Assembly (NCBI GenBank): GCA_913057775.1
Contig: CAJXOG010000004.1
Span: 1 to 64,000, forward strand
DNA from: an uncultured Fodinibius sp.
GTDB taxonomy: Bacteria; Bacteroidota; Rhodothermia; Balneolales; Balneolaceae
Length of the DNA: 64,000 bases
Reading direction: 5' to 3'
The notes beneath the pieces are model-generated. The model did no database searches. It saw nothing but the letters and a program-made list of their open reading frames with translations, and was not told the origin of the DNA. A program made the position numbers and the translations under genes. This document shows, in pieces, positions 54,045 through 63,476 of this stretch (its first letter is position 1; the number at the start of each line of letters is the position of its first letter).

Positions 54045-55787
54045 TCAATTTTCTTCGGTTAGTTCTTGAATAATGGTATCCATTTTCTTTTCCAGCTCGC
54101 TGGTTTTTTTATCAAAACCCGTGCGATTTGCAAGTTCGGTATTCACGCTGCAGTAGAATTTGATCTTGGGCTCTGTACCTGATGGACGTACGGTTACCAT
54201 TGTTTCATCTTCCGTGACGAATTGGAGGACGTTTGATACCGGCAGATCGGTATCCTGGGTTTCACCTGTTTTAACATTACGCGAAACTTGGGCTTTATAA
54301 TCTTTGATAACAGTCACATCAGATCCCGCCAGTTTCTTAGGCGGATTCTCTCTGTAATTCTTCAGCATTTTTTGGATCTCCTCAGCGCCTTCACGTCCGC
54401 GTTTGTATACGGATACTAACTTTTCGCGATAATAGCCGTGTTGAAGGTAGATATTCAGCAGGGCATCAAAAAGACTGGTACCCTGATCTTTATAATAGGC
54501 AGCCATTTCTGCAATAATAACCGAAGAGACAATAGCATCTTTATCACGCACGTGATCACCGATGAGATATCCATAGCTTTCCTCACCGCCAGCCACAAAC
54601 TGTTTTTCGTCTTCCAGTTTAGTCATAAGCTCACCGATATATTTGAATCCAGTCAACGTATTGTAGCACTCCACGCCGTAATGCTCGGCAATGGCGTCAA
54701 TCAGATAAGAAGTAACAATCGTTTTGACGATATATTCATCGCCGTTCAGTTTATTGGCTTCCTTCCAAGCGTTTAGGACGTAATTGATAATTAGTGCCCC
54801 GGTTTGATTGCCGTTGAGCAGAACCCATTCATCGTGATGGTCCTTAATAGCAATTCCTACCCGATCGGCATCGGGATCAGTAGCCATCACCAGCTCAGCA
54901 TCAATTTCTTTAGCCTTATTCAACGCCATGGTGAGAGCTTCTTTTTCCTCAGGATTTGGATATTCAACCGTTGGAAAGTCACCATCGTAGGTCATTTGTT
55001 CTTCAACAAGCGTAACGTTTTTGAAACCATATCGTTTTAAAGCGGGCGGAACCAGTACTCCTGAAGTTCCGTGAATCGGAGAAAAAACAATGCTCAGATC
55101 ATTCTGCCGACTGATGGCCTCGTTTGATAATGAGATATCCATCAGGGCATCCAGATACTTCTCATCAATTTCTTTGCCAATAGATTCTATATTTTTTGAT
55201 ATGCCCTGGAATGAAACATGATTAATGTTTTCAATCTTTTGGACCTCCTCCATTACTGCTTTATCCTGTGGAGCCACAAGTTGACACCCATGTCTGTCAT
55301 AGGCTTTGTAACCATTGTATTCTTTGGGGTTATGCGATGCCGTAAGCATTACGCCGCCGTGGCAATTCAGTTCACGAATGGCAAATGAAAGCTCTGGAGT
55401 GGGGCGTAATCCTTCAAATAGGTACACATAAATACCATTGGCAGAAAATACATCCGCCACAACTTGAGCCAGTTCCTCAGAATTATTCCGGCAGTCGTGA
55501 GCGATTACGACCTTGATTTGCTCATTGGGATAATGCTGCTTTAAAAAGTTGCTGAATCCCTGGGTGGCCATTCCAAAAGTATATTTGTTTACGCGATTAG
55601 AACCCACGCCCATAATGCCGCGCAGTCCACCGGTACCAAATTCCAGATCCTTATAAAAAGCGTCAGTCAGCTCTTGGTATTCTTCATTATCCAGCTTTTT
55701 GCGGATGGTAGCTTTGGTTTCTTCATCATAATTACCATTCAGCCAGCTGTCAATATTGTCTTTTATCTGTGGATCTAAAGATTTCAT
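54045..55787 (-). CDS. Phospho-sugar mutase (phosphoglucomutase/phosphomannomutase)
   Basis: 580 residues, alpha-D-phosphohexomutase. Phosphoserine in MLTASHNPKEYNGYKAYD (about residue 145), Mg-binding DPDADRVGIA (about 300), sugar loop GGEESYGYL (about 395) and phosphate loop RPSGTEPKIKF near the C-terminus. The length and long N-terminus fit the PgcA-type that uses glucose 1,6-bisphosphate. Starts 20 bases after lgt, so probably one transcript. Confidence 0.94.
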   Translation of the reverse strand: MKSLDPQIKDNIDSWLNGNYDEETKATIRKKLDNEEYQELTDAFYKDLEFGTGGLRGIMGVGSNRVNKYTFGMATQGFSNFLKQHYPNEQIKVVIAHDCRNNSEELAQVVADVFSANGIYVYLFEGLRPTPELSFAIRELNCHGGVMLTASHNPKEYNGYKAYDRHGCQLVAPQDKAVMEEVQKIENINHVSFQGISKNIESIGKEIDEKYLDALMDISLSNEAISRQNDLSIVFSPIHGTSGVLVPPALKRYGFKNVTLVEEQMTYDGDFPTVEYPNPEEKEALTMALNKAKEIDAELVMATDPDADRVGIAIKDHHDEWVLLNGNQTGALIINYVLNAWKEANKLNGDEYIVKTIVTSYLIDAIAEHYGVECYNTLTGFKYIGELMTKLEDEKQFVAGGEESYGYLIGDHVRDKDAIVSSVIIAEMAAYYKDQGTSLFDALLNIYLQHGYYREKLVSVYKRGREGAEEIQKMLKNYRENPPKKLAGSDVTVIKDYKAQVSRNVKTGETQDTDLPVSNVLQFVTEDETMVTVRPSGTEPKIKFYCSVNTELANRTGFDKKTSELEKKMDTIIQELTEEN

Positions 55788-55807
55788 AGTTCGTAAAATT
55801 AGAAGAA

Positions 55808-56638
55808 TTAACTTTCTTGTGATTCAGCGGCCTTAGGTTGGTTCCACTCTACTTTTTTGACCATCAGCCAGATGCCGATGACAATAAGCGGGATGCTGAG
55901 CCACTGGCCCATATTAAATACCCAGTCGGCGGCAAAAGCGGCCTGTTCCATCTTAGTGAATTCGAGGAGAAAACGCCCGGTAAATAACGTAGCTAAAAAT
56001 AGAGCGAATAGTGATCCCTCCGGTGGACTTTTACGGTATGAGTGATACACTTTCCATAAAATACCGAATACTAAAATACAGAGCAGGGCTTCATAAAGCT
56101 GGGTTGGATGACGTGGTATCATGTCGACTCTGGTAAAAATGACGCCCCAAGCCAGTTCAGTGGGCTGACCGACAATCTCGGAATTCATAAAATTACCGGT
56201 TCGGATAAATGCTCCTGCAATGGCAACGACGACCACCACGCGATCGGCCAGCCAGAGAAAGCTCATATCCCTAAATTTTTTGGTAAACAGGTACATGGCA
56301 ATGATAATACCGATGGCCGCACCGTGACTGGCCAGTCCGCCGTGCCATATTTTTAAAATCTCGGCAGGGTACCGCAGGTAAAAACCGGGGTCATAGAACA
56401 ATACATGTCCCAAGCGAGCACCAACAACAGTAGCAATTAAAACATAGGTTAGGAGTTGATCAACTTCTTCCGGATCACGTTTGGCATGAATAAACATTTT
56501 TCGCGTCAGCCAAAAACCAACCAAGAATGAACAGGCGAAAAGAATGCCATACCAGCGCGGTTCGAGTGGGCCCAGGCTAAAGGCTACGGGATCGACTGAC
56601 CATGTAAAATAATCGTTAGCTAAAAGTAATAAGTTCAT
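55808..56638 (-). CDS. lgt: Prolipoprotein diacylglyceryl transferase
   Basis: 276 residues, seven-helix integral membrane protein. HGGLASHGAAIG (about residues 99-110), the Lgt signature RTGNFMNSEIVG (about 146-157) and RHPTQLYEA. Transfers diacylglycerol from phosphatidylglycerol to the lipobox Cys, essential for the lipoproteins of this Gram-negative envelope. Coupled to the phosphosugar mutase gene. Confidence 0.96.
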   Translation of the reverse strand: MNLLLLANDYFTWSVDPVAFSLGPLEPRWYGILFACSFLVGFWLTRKMFIHAKRDPEEVDQLLTYVLIATVVGARLGHVLFYDPGFYLRYPAEILKIWHGGLASHGAAIGIIIAMYLFTKKFRDMSFLWLADRVVVVVAIAGAFIRTGNFMNSEIVGQPTELAWGVIFTRVDMIPRHPTQLYEALLCILVFGILWKVYHSYRKSPPEGSLFALFLATLFTGRFLLEFTKMEQAAFAADWVFNMGQWLSIPLIVIGIWLMVKKVEWNQPKAAESQES

Positions 56639-56753
56639 GTAGTAATTTATCTATTCGGATGGTTTGGCTACAAGCATCTGTTTCGTTTCCGCTTGAAGTG
56701 GCGAGGACTGGAAGATGCCAATGTCCAAAAACCATATATTATTTTATTAGCTG

Positions 56754-58208
56754 TTAATTCACGATTTTATAATCCGTGCCTTCGGGGCTGTCCATCAGCT
56801 TGATATCCAACTCTTCGAGGCGGTCACGGATAGTATCCGAGAGTTCAAAATTCTTTTCATGACGCGCGTTATTACGGATATTAATAAGCAACTCAATAAG
56901 CTGTTTGGTTTTATCATCACCGGCAGAAGAATCGCCTTTTTGCGGCCAAAGTCCCAGCACGCCATCTACAAAGTTTTTCAGAAATTCTTTAATATCGCCA
57001 ATATTTCCCGGGATATCCCCACTGTTAATTTGTTTACGGATGCTTTTCAGTTCCTCAAAAAGAACGGCAATTGCCTGCGCCGTATTGAAGTCGTCATTGA
57101 GTTTACTTTCCAGTGAATTTTTCAGTGTTTCCAGATCATAAGCATCAGCAGAACCATCCTCTGCATTGGTAATAGTGTTAATCATTTCTTGCAGGCTGCG
57201 CAGCCCGTTTTCGGCACCGGATAGGGCATCCTCAGAAAAATCAGTGGTACTACGATAGTGACTCTGGAGTAAAAAGAATCGGATGATTTGTGGATCCCAT
57301 GCGCGATTCAGTAGATCATGATCGCCGGAGAAAAACTCATGAAGCGAGATAGCGTTGCCCAACGATTTACCCATCTTTTGTCCCTCAAGGGTAACCATAT
57401 TGTTGTGCATCCAGTAGTTAGTAAACGGTTTGTTGAAAGCGCCCTCACTCTGAGCGATCTCACATTCGTGATGCGGAAACTGATTGTCCATGCCGCCGCC
57501 GTGAATATCAAAATGTTCGCCCAGGTACTTAGTTGACATTGCCGAGCACTCCACGTGCCAGCCCGGATAGCCTTTGCCCCAGGGCGATGGCCACTTCATT
57601 ATATGTCCGTCATCAGCTTTCTTCCAGAGTGCAAAATCTTCGGGCGAACGTTTATCGCTGGCCGTCTCGATGCGGGCCCCACTTTCCTGATCTTCTACAT
57701 CCCGGCCGCTAAGCTTACCGTAGTCTTCATCCGAAGAGACATCAAAATAGACGTTACCGTCGGTTTCGTAGGCATGGCCATTTTCAAGCAGTTTCTTAAC
57801 CATCTCGATCTGCTCGATGATGTGTCCCGTAGCGCGGGGAGAAATATCCGGTCGCTGAACACCCAATGCATCCATATCGCGGAAATAGTTATAGGTATAT
57901 TTTTCAGCAATCTCCATGGGCTCCAGCTTTTCGATGGCGGCCTGTTTTTCCAGCTTATCCTCACCCTGATCGGCATCGTCGGTCAAGTGTCCCACATCCG
58001 TGATATTTTGGACGTAGCGAACGTTATATCCCAAATAACGGAGGTATCGGATCACCACATCAAATGAGACATAACTTTTGGCATGTCCCAGGTGGGGATC
58101 TCCATACACCGTAGGTCCACAAACGTAGATGCCTACAAAGCCCTCTTTGATGGGTTTGAATTCCTCTTTTTCGCGGGATAGCGTATTATAAATATGTAAT
58201 TTATCCAT
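56754..58208 (-). CDS. cysS: Cysteinyl-tRNA synthetase
   Basis: 484 residues. Zinc/Cys in YVCGPTVYGDPHLGHAKS (first Cys about residue 30; HIGH-like HLGH), WHVECSAMS with the second Cys, GGGMDNQFPHHECE with the remaining zinc ligands, and KMGKSLGN as KMSKS. The C-terminal helical domain ends at DRLEELDIKLMDS. The product charges the tRNA that the Cys leader of the cysM operon would monitor. Promoter match 50 bases upstream. Confidence 0.97.
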   Translation of the reverse strand: MDKLHIYNTLSREKEEFKPIKEGFVGIYVCGPTVYGDPHLGHAKSYVSFDVVIRYLRYLGYNVRYVQNITDVGHLTDDADQGEDKLEKQAAIEKLEPMEIAEKYTYNYFRDMDALGVQRPDISPRATGHIIEQIEMVKKLLENGHAYETDGNVYFDVSSDEDYGKLSGRDVEDQESGARIETASDKRSPEDFALWKKADDGHIMKWPSPWGKGYPGWHVECSAMSTKYLGEHFDIHGGGMDNQFPHHECEIAQSEGAFNKPFTNYWMHNNMVTLEGQKMGKSLGNAISLHEFFSGDHDLLNRAWDPQIIRFFLLQSHYRSTTDFSEDALSGAENGLRSLQEMINTITNAEDGSADAYDLETLKNSLESKLNDDFNTAQAIAVLFEELKSIRKQINSGDIPGNIGDIKEFLKNFVDGVLGLWPQKGDSSAGDDKTKQLIELLINIRNNARHEKNFELSDTIRDRLEELDIKLMDSPEGTDYKIVN

Positions 58209-58255
58209 GAATCAGGATGCTTCCTTATTTATCATAAAATTACATTTACAGTTCG

Positions 58256-58287
58256 CAAAGATAACGTTTCATTGCAACAGTTGACAA
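58256..58287 (-). promoter_or_regulatory. Bacteroidota-type promoter of cysS
   Basis: Minus-strand TATCTTTG (58256-58263) and TTG (58285-58287) with a 21-base spacer match the -7/-33 pattern TTG-N(19-21)-TAnnTTTG. It lies about 48 bases before cysS, the best promoter match in the window. Confidence 0.55.
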
Positions 58288-58313
58288 CCTGTATTGGCGC
58301 AAAATCGTTGTGA

Positions 58314-61300
58314 TTAGTTGTCAAATAATCCCTTGAGAAGATTTTTGCCCTTATCTTTAAGGTAGTCTTTTACAATAGGAGCAATTGCTTCTTTGTCAGG
58401 ACGGATAGTCGGATTTTCTTGTGTTCCAGTCATCCGAAGTGGGACCATAATAGTTCCATTATCTTGAGTTAAAGCTTCAACGGCCTGGGAGCTTATGACA
58501 GATGCAATTCCTTTTTTGAAACGACCGGGCAAGAAAAGTTTGGTCTGATAGTCAATATCCCCGTTTACCATGTGCTGAGTACCACTGAGCTCCATGCCGA
58601 TATCGTCACTTGTCATACGCAAATCATTAATGGTAAAGATGCTATTTTTGAGTGAATAGGTGCTGTTGAATTTATCAAGACCAATATTGTTAAGCTCTTT
58701 TGCATTTAGCAGTGCAGCCAGCTTTATCTGGATGGGATGTCCCTGAATTCGGGAGTTGGTCATCCCGAAATTTCCGTCCATCGTTGACGTTTTGATAACG
58801 GGCTCTAAAAATTTGTTGAGTTCGGAATAGTACTCCACGTCGGCGCTGAAGGCTCCGGATACATATTCGTGGAAATTGCTGTCTTCACCCAGTACCTGAA
58901 ACTCATCGAAGAAGGCAGCAGCTTGCAATCCGTCTAAGTTTCCATTGAATGAGATCATGGTACGCTCGGGTTCGGGCACATCCCAGGTAAAAGAGCCTGT
59001 TGCTTCCCCATCAAAAAGATTTATAGAAGCTTGATCCAAGGTAATTTTGTCTGGCGATGTGGAAGCTTCGCCCGTTAAGTTTGTCATTGTAACACCGGTG
59101 ACAATCATTTTGCCAATTTCGGCATTTACCGAACTTGTTAAATCGGGCAGATGGATCGGGATCGGTTCTGTGGTTTCAGTCGTATCGCTCCAGTCGATCA
59201 GTTCATCTAAATTAAGCAGATTGCTTTTATAGGTTCCCTGCAGCTGCGGCGTTGTACTTCGATTTTCTTCCGCTTTAAGATACTGCATATAATCGCGAAG
59301 GGATCCGGATAGGGAGATATCAGAAGAGCCAATATTAAAGGACAGCTGATCTAAATCCACCGATGCGGGCGATAAATTGAGCTCTCCACTGAGTTTGGTA
59401 ACCGGCTGAACCATCGCATCACCATCCATGTTGATGTCCTGCGCTGTTAGTTGACCGTTTAACTTAATGTTTGCGGGATTATTGGGAGCTCCTTGTACAC
59501 TTAGATTTAGGTCGGCCAAACCGTTAAGTTCTGTGATTGTAGGTTCCAGCTCGTAGTAATCCTTAATTTGATTGAGCGCCGCCTTTCCGGTCAGTTTTAT
59601 ATCTACTGTTCTATTATCACTCAGGTAATTTCTCACACTTCCTGAAATGCCCAGGTTGTTATCGCCGGTGGTAAAGCTGACTTTTGAGATTGTAAGAGTG
59701 GGACCATCCAATGAAGAATTCAAAGTGATATCTTCAATGGGTTTACCCAGCGATTTATGGCTAAAAAATCCATCAGAAAGCGAAATATTTCCCGACTGAA
59801 CGGCATTTTCTATCTGATCAGCTTTTCCTTTTAAGACAGCCTGGGCCTTGAATTGTCCACGCATGCTTAGCGTATCTTCGTCGATGGGATAAAAATTCTT
59901 GATGGTAGCGAGATCAAAACTTAAATCAGTTGTCAGATCAATACTACGCTGATCTTCACTCATCGGCTCGTTTATCGATCCTTTCATCGAGAAGGTATTG
60001 GTTGCAGCCTGTAGCTCCATGTTGTTTATAGTGATGACCGATTGATTTGCTTCAGCATCGATGGAAATATTGTCGATAGGTTCAGCCACTTCGGCATATT
60101 TGAGCAAGCCATTACTCAGCGAGATGGTGGCATCAAAAGTCGCTTCTTCGGGAGCTGTCCTATTTCCGGATGCCCGTCCGTTGGCAGTAAGCTGTCCGCC
60201 AAGGTTTTCGATATCAAACTGACTGATATCATAAAAACTACTGATAGTAGCCAAGTTCACATCCGAATTGAAATCAACAGAAAATGTACTGTTGTCTTCC
60301 AGTGGATTTTCGAGCTGACCGCTTGCCGACAGGTTATTTTCTCCGGCTTCAGCCGTTAGGTTTTCAACGGCAATCAGCTTATTGGAGGCATTGGCTGACA
60401 ACTGGATATTTTCAATAGACTGAGGTAGATCCGGATTTTTAACGTAGCCGTCACTGACTGTAATTCCGATATCAAAGTTTGGTAATTTTTCGCCCATCAA
60501 TGCTCCTTTGAGAGTGCCATCAATGGCCAGCGTCCCGCGGGTTTCAAGTCCTTTCGTGTATTCTTCGTATTCGGCCGGAACAAGACGCAATAGCTCCCCA
60601 AAATTATCGGATGACGAATTGAAGGTAAGGTCACCGTTTAGATCATTACTCCAGTCAGAGAGTGACCCTGTTAGATTAAGTGCCAGCCCGCGGATAGAAA
60701 AAGTACCTTCATCGAGCGTGACCGTTTCGTTTTCCAGGTCGATGGTGGACTGCTGACTCATGCTCAGTGGCAGGTTATTGAGATAGGTGCTTTCTCCCAT
60801 AGAAGCCGAAAGCCCTCCTAATTGCAGATCGATCGTACTTTTGATAAGGTCTGCATAATTGAGAGAAATATCAGCATTGAGGTCGTCTATTTGCACTTTG
60901 GTTTTGGAAGTAGCATCACGATAGCCAAAATCTCCTCCGCTAATATTAAAATAGGGGATATTTATAGCCAAGGCCTCGGATGTTGTATCGGCTTCAGCTT
61001 CTTCTGCCATCAAAAAATCGATATTCGTAGTACTGTCGGCATTGATGATATACGTGAACCGAGGATTTTTAAGGCTGATTTCCGAAATGTTTATTTGGTC
61101 ACCCAGCAGTGAAAATAGCTCTACAGAAACAACAATTTCGTCCAGAGAAAGGAGAGTATCGCTTTCGGTTTCTCCGGGGATACTCATGTTTTGTATACTT
61201 ACGCCCGGCTGGGGAAAAGTGCTGAAGAGCGTCAGCGACATTTTTTCTACATTTACAGAACGTCCCACGGCATCATCGACATAGGGCATGACAGTGTTTT

Positions 61301-61394
61301 TTAGACGCTCATCCGTAAAGTAAATATTCAGGCCAATAACGATCACAATAAATAATCCGACGAGAGCACCGGCTATCTTTAAAAACGTTTTCAT
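58314..61394 (-). CDS. AsmA-family envelope protein
   Basis: 1,026 residues. N-terminal membrane helix (IAGALVGLFIVIVIGLNIYF) and the AsmA start-domain motif LKNTVMPYVDDAVGRSVNVE. The rest is a long run of repeated beta strands (L-S-G-S-L..., DLTTDLSFDLATIKNFY) ending in the AsmA C-terminal domain with DIDYQTKLFLPGRF. AsmA-like proteins form periplasmic bridges for phospholipid transfer between membranes. Single gene, divergent from pcm. Confidence 0.88.
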   Translation of the reverse strand: MKTFLKIAGALVGLFIVIVIGLNIYFTDERLKNTVMPYVDDAVGRSVNVEKMSLTLFSTFPQPGVSIQNMSIPGETESDTLLSLDEIVVSVELFSLLGDQINISEISLKNPRFTYIINADSTTNIDFLMAEEAEADTTSEALAINIPYFNISGGDFGYRDATSKTKVQIDDLNADISLNYADLIKSTIDLQLGGLSASMGESTYLNNLPLSMSQQSTIDLENETVTLDEGTFSIRGLALNLTGSLSDWSNDLNGDLTFNSSSDNFGELLRLVPAEYEEYTKGLETRGTLAIDGTLKGALMGEKLPNFDIGITVSDGYVKNPDLPQSIENIQLSANASNKLIAVENLTAEAGENNLSASGQLENPLEDNSTFSVDFNSDVNLATISSFYDISQFDIENLGGQLTANGRASGNRTAPEEATFDATISLSNGLLKYAEVAEPIDNISIDAEANQSVITINNMELQAATNTFSMKGSINEPMSEDQRSIDLTTDLSFDLATIKNFYPIDEDTLSMRGQFKAQAVLKGKADQIENAVQSGNISLSDGFFSHKSLGKPIEDITLNSSLDGPTLTISKVSFTTGDNNLGISGSVRNYLSDNRTVDIKLTGKAALNQIKDYYELEPTITELNGLADLNLSVQGAPNNPANIKLNGQLTAQDINMDGDAMVQPVTKLSGELNLSPASVDLDQLSFNIGSSDISLSGSLRDYMQYLKAEENRSTTPQLQGTYKSNLLNLDELIDWSDTTETTEPIPIHLPDLTSSVNAEIGKMIVTGVTMTNLTGEASTSPDKITLDQASINLFDGEATGSFTWDVPEPERTMISFNGNLDGLQAAAFFDEFQVLGEDSNFHEYVSGAFSADVEYYSELNKFLEPVIKTSTMDGNFGMTNSRIQGHPIQIKLAALLNAKELNNIGLDKFNSTYSLKNSIFTINDLRMTSDDIGMELSGTQHMVNGDIDYQTKLFLPGRFKKGIASVISSQAVEALTQDNGTIMVPLRMTGTQENPTIRPDKEAIAPIVKDYLKDKGKNLLKGLFDN

Positions 61395-61543
61395 AATATC
61401 AAGGTGTTGGTCTCAATTGAATTTTATATCCCGCAATTTTTGATAGTAAGAAAGTTTTCATTGATTAAAAATCGAATAAATTGCCACAAGTTCCTTATGT
61501 TATATTCAATTCATAATCGGTCGGTAAAATATAAAAGTTTATC

Positions 61544-62212
61544 ATGTTAAATTGGGGTTCAGGAGCAGATAATCCAAAGTTTAAACAGCGAAGGCGTCGA
61601 TTGGTTCAAGGGCTGGCTGATAAAGGTATCAAAAACCAGCGTGTGCTGGAGGCCTTTAATATTATTCCGCGTCATGTTTTTGTGGATACGGCGCTGCAGG
61701 ATCGTGCCTATAAAGATACCGCATTGCCCATTGGCAGAGAACAAACCATATCACAGCCATACACCGTAGCTCGACAGACGGAATTGCTCGAAGTACAGCC
61801 CGGCGAAAAGGTGTTGGAAATTGGAACCGGATCAGGATATCAGGCGGCAATTTTATGTGAATTGGGTGCCAATGTGTATACGGTTGAACGCCATGAAAAG
61901 CTTTATAAAAAGGCTAAATCAACGTTGAAAGAGTTGGGATACTCCATTCGCGCCAAGCTGGGTGACGGAACACTGGGATGGTCGGCTTATGCGCCTTATG
62001 ATGCCATTGTGGTAACCGCCGGAGCTCCGGTTGTTCCCGAGGATTTGGTTGAGCAGCTCAATATAAATGGACGCTTGGTTGTTCCGGTGGGAGATGAAAA
62101 CAGGCAGGAAATGGTACGGCTCATCAAAATTCGGGAGGACGAGTTTGAAGAGGAGCATTTCAGTGATTTTAAGTTTGTACCGCTGATCGGTGAAAAAGGC
62201 TGGCAGAAATAA
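61544..62212 (+). CDS. pcm: Protein-L-isoaspartate O-methyltransferase
   Basis: 222 residues. SISQPYTVA-type motif (TISQPYTVARQTELL, about 75-90), SAM loop VLEIGTGSGYQAAIL (about 98-112), DAIVVTAGAPVVPE and GRLVVPVG. Methylates isoaspartyl residues in aged proteins so they can be repaired. The N-terminal extension of about 20 residues is basic. Starts divergently from the AsmA gene. Confidence 0.95.
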   Translation: MLNWGSGADNPKFKQRRRRLVQGLADKGIKNQRVLEAFNIIPRHVFVDTALQDRAYKDTALPIGREQTISQPYTVARQTELLEVQPGEKVLEIGTGSGYQAAILCELGANVYTVERHEKLYKKAKSTLKELGYSIRAKLGDGTLGWSAYAPYDAIVVTAGAPVVPEDLVEQLNINGRLVVPVGDENRQEMVRLIKIREDEFEEEHFSDFKFVPLIGEKGWQK

Positions 62213-62315
62213 TCAGGAATTAAAAATGAAAAATCGATTAATGAAAAATTACGTTTTATATTCGACGTGAATTGAGAGCTGATTTTTTAATTTTACATTT
62301 TTAATTATTACTGAT

Positions 62316-63446
62316 TTGTCACAGAACGACCAGCCTGAAAACCACTCCGTCAAAGATTCAACATCGTGGAGCGAATCTCCCTTTCTGCTCATCAAAGGTT
62401 TCTTAATGGGGTCGGCGGATATTGTGCCGGGGGTAAGCGGTGGTACACTGGCGCTGATTGTCGGAATTTATACGCGCCTTATCAATGCAATCAAGAGTTT
62501 TGATACCCGCTTTTTTAAGCAGCTCGTCACATTAAAGTTCCGGGATGCTCTTCGTGAGGTACACTGGAAATTTATGGTGGTACTGCTTTCGGGAATGTTC
62601 TGTGCTATCCTGTTTTTTACGAAAGTAGTACCCCTTCAGGTGTATATGTTTACCAATCCCGAGTTGGTATATGGACTCTTTTTTGGATTAATAGTGGGAT
62701 CAATTTTTGTGCTTATCAAAGCCGTTGATGGTTTTAACTGGGTACATGGGTTGATGGTTTTGATTGGGGCAGGAATTGGATTCTGGGTCGTCACCTTAGT
62801 ACCCACCGATACGTCCGAAGCTCCGTGGTTTGTTTTTATCAGCGGATCTATTGCCATTTGTGCGATGATTTTACCCGGAATTTCAGGCTCATATTTTCTG
62901 CTTATCCTGCGAAAATACGATTATATACTAGAACAGTTTGGTAAGCTGGGGACATCGGAAACAATAGCTGGATTATTATCACTACTCCCTTTTGCTGCAG
63001 GCGCCGTTGTTGGGCTCGCGCTTTTTTCAAGGTTATTATCATGGCTGTTAAGTCGTTACGAAGCAAAAACGTTAGCGGTGCTCATTGGCTTTTTGATTGG
63101 ATCGCTTTATGTGATTTGGCCGTATCAGGATCGAACGTTTGAGCAAATTGTTAGCAAAACAGAAGTGGTGGCTTACAATAGTTCAAAAGCGTCGGAGCTA
63201 CGCAATAATCCGCCGGATCAAAATCGTCCTGAATTTAAGCGGCTGGGTGAAACAGTGAATCGTGATGGCGCACAAAAAGAAGTAGAGATTTTGACTGTTA
63301 AGAACAAGCTTATCAAAAGCGATCCATTTATTCCGTATTTAACCGTTCAGGAGGCTGGCACCGACCATTTTTGGAGTGGAATTTGGGGAATGCTTGTCGG
63401 ATTAATTATGGTGATGGGACTTGACTATTTACGGAGGGAAACCTAA
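62316..63446 (+). CDS. DUF368 polyprenyl-phosphate flippase-like membrane protein
   Basis: 376 residues from a TTG start. Nine to ten hydrophobic helices. The family motif GSADIVPGVSGGTLALIVGIY lies near residues 31-51, with a second GISGSYFLLILRKYDYIL-type segment near 190. Members of DUF368/PopT act as flippases for undecaprenyl phosphate in several bacteria; a role in recycling the lipid carrier is inferred. The loop near residues 280-330 is hydrophilic and long. A usp gene starts 30 bases downstream. Confidence 0.88.
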   Translation: MSQNDQPENHSVKDSTSWSESPFLLIKGFLMGSADIVPGVSGGTLALIVGIYTRLINAIKSFDTRFFKQLVTLKFRDALREVHWKFMVVLLSGMFCAILFFTKVVPLQVYMFTNPELVYGLFFGLIVGSIFVLIKAVDGFNWVHGLMVLIGAGIGFWVVTLVPTDTSEAPWFVFISGSIAICAMILPGISGSYFLLILRKYDYILEQFGKLGTSETIAGLLSLLPFAAGAVVGLALFSRLLSWLLSRYEAKTLAVLIGFLIGSLYVIWPYQDRTFEQIVSKTEVVAYNSSKASELRNNPPDQNRPEFKRLGETVNRDGAQKEVEILTVKNKLIKSDPFIPYLTVQEAGTDHFWSGIWGMLVGLIMVMGLDYLRRET

Positions 63447-63476
63447 TGTTTATTAAAGAGAATTAAATCTTAAATA

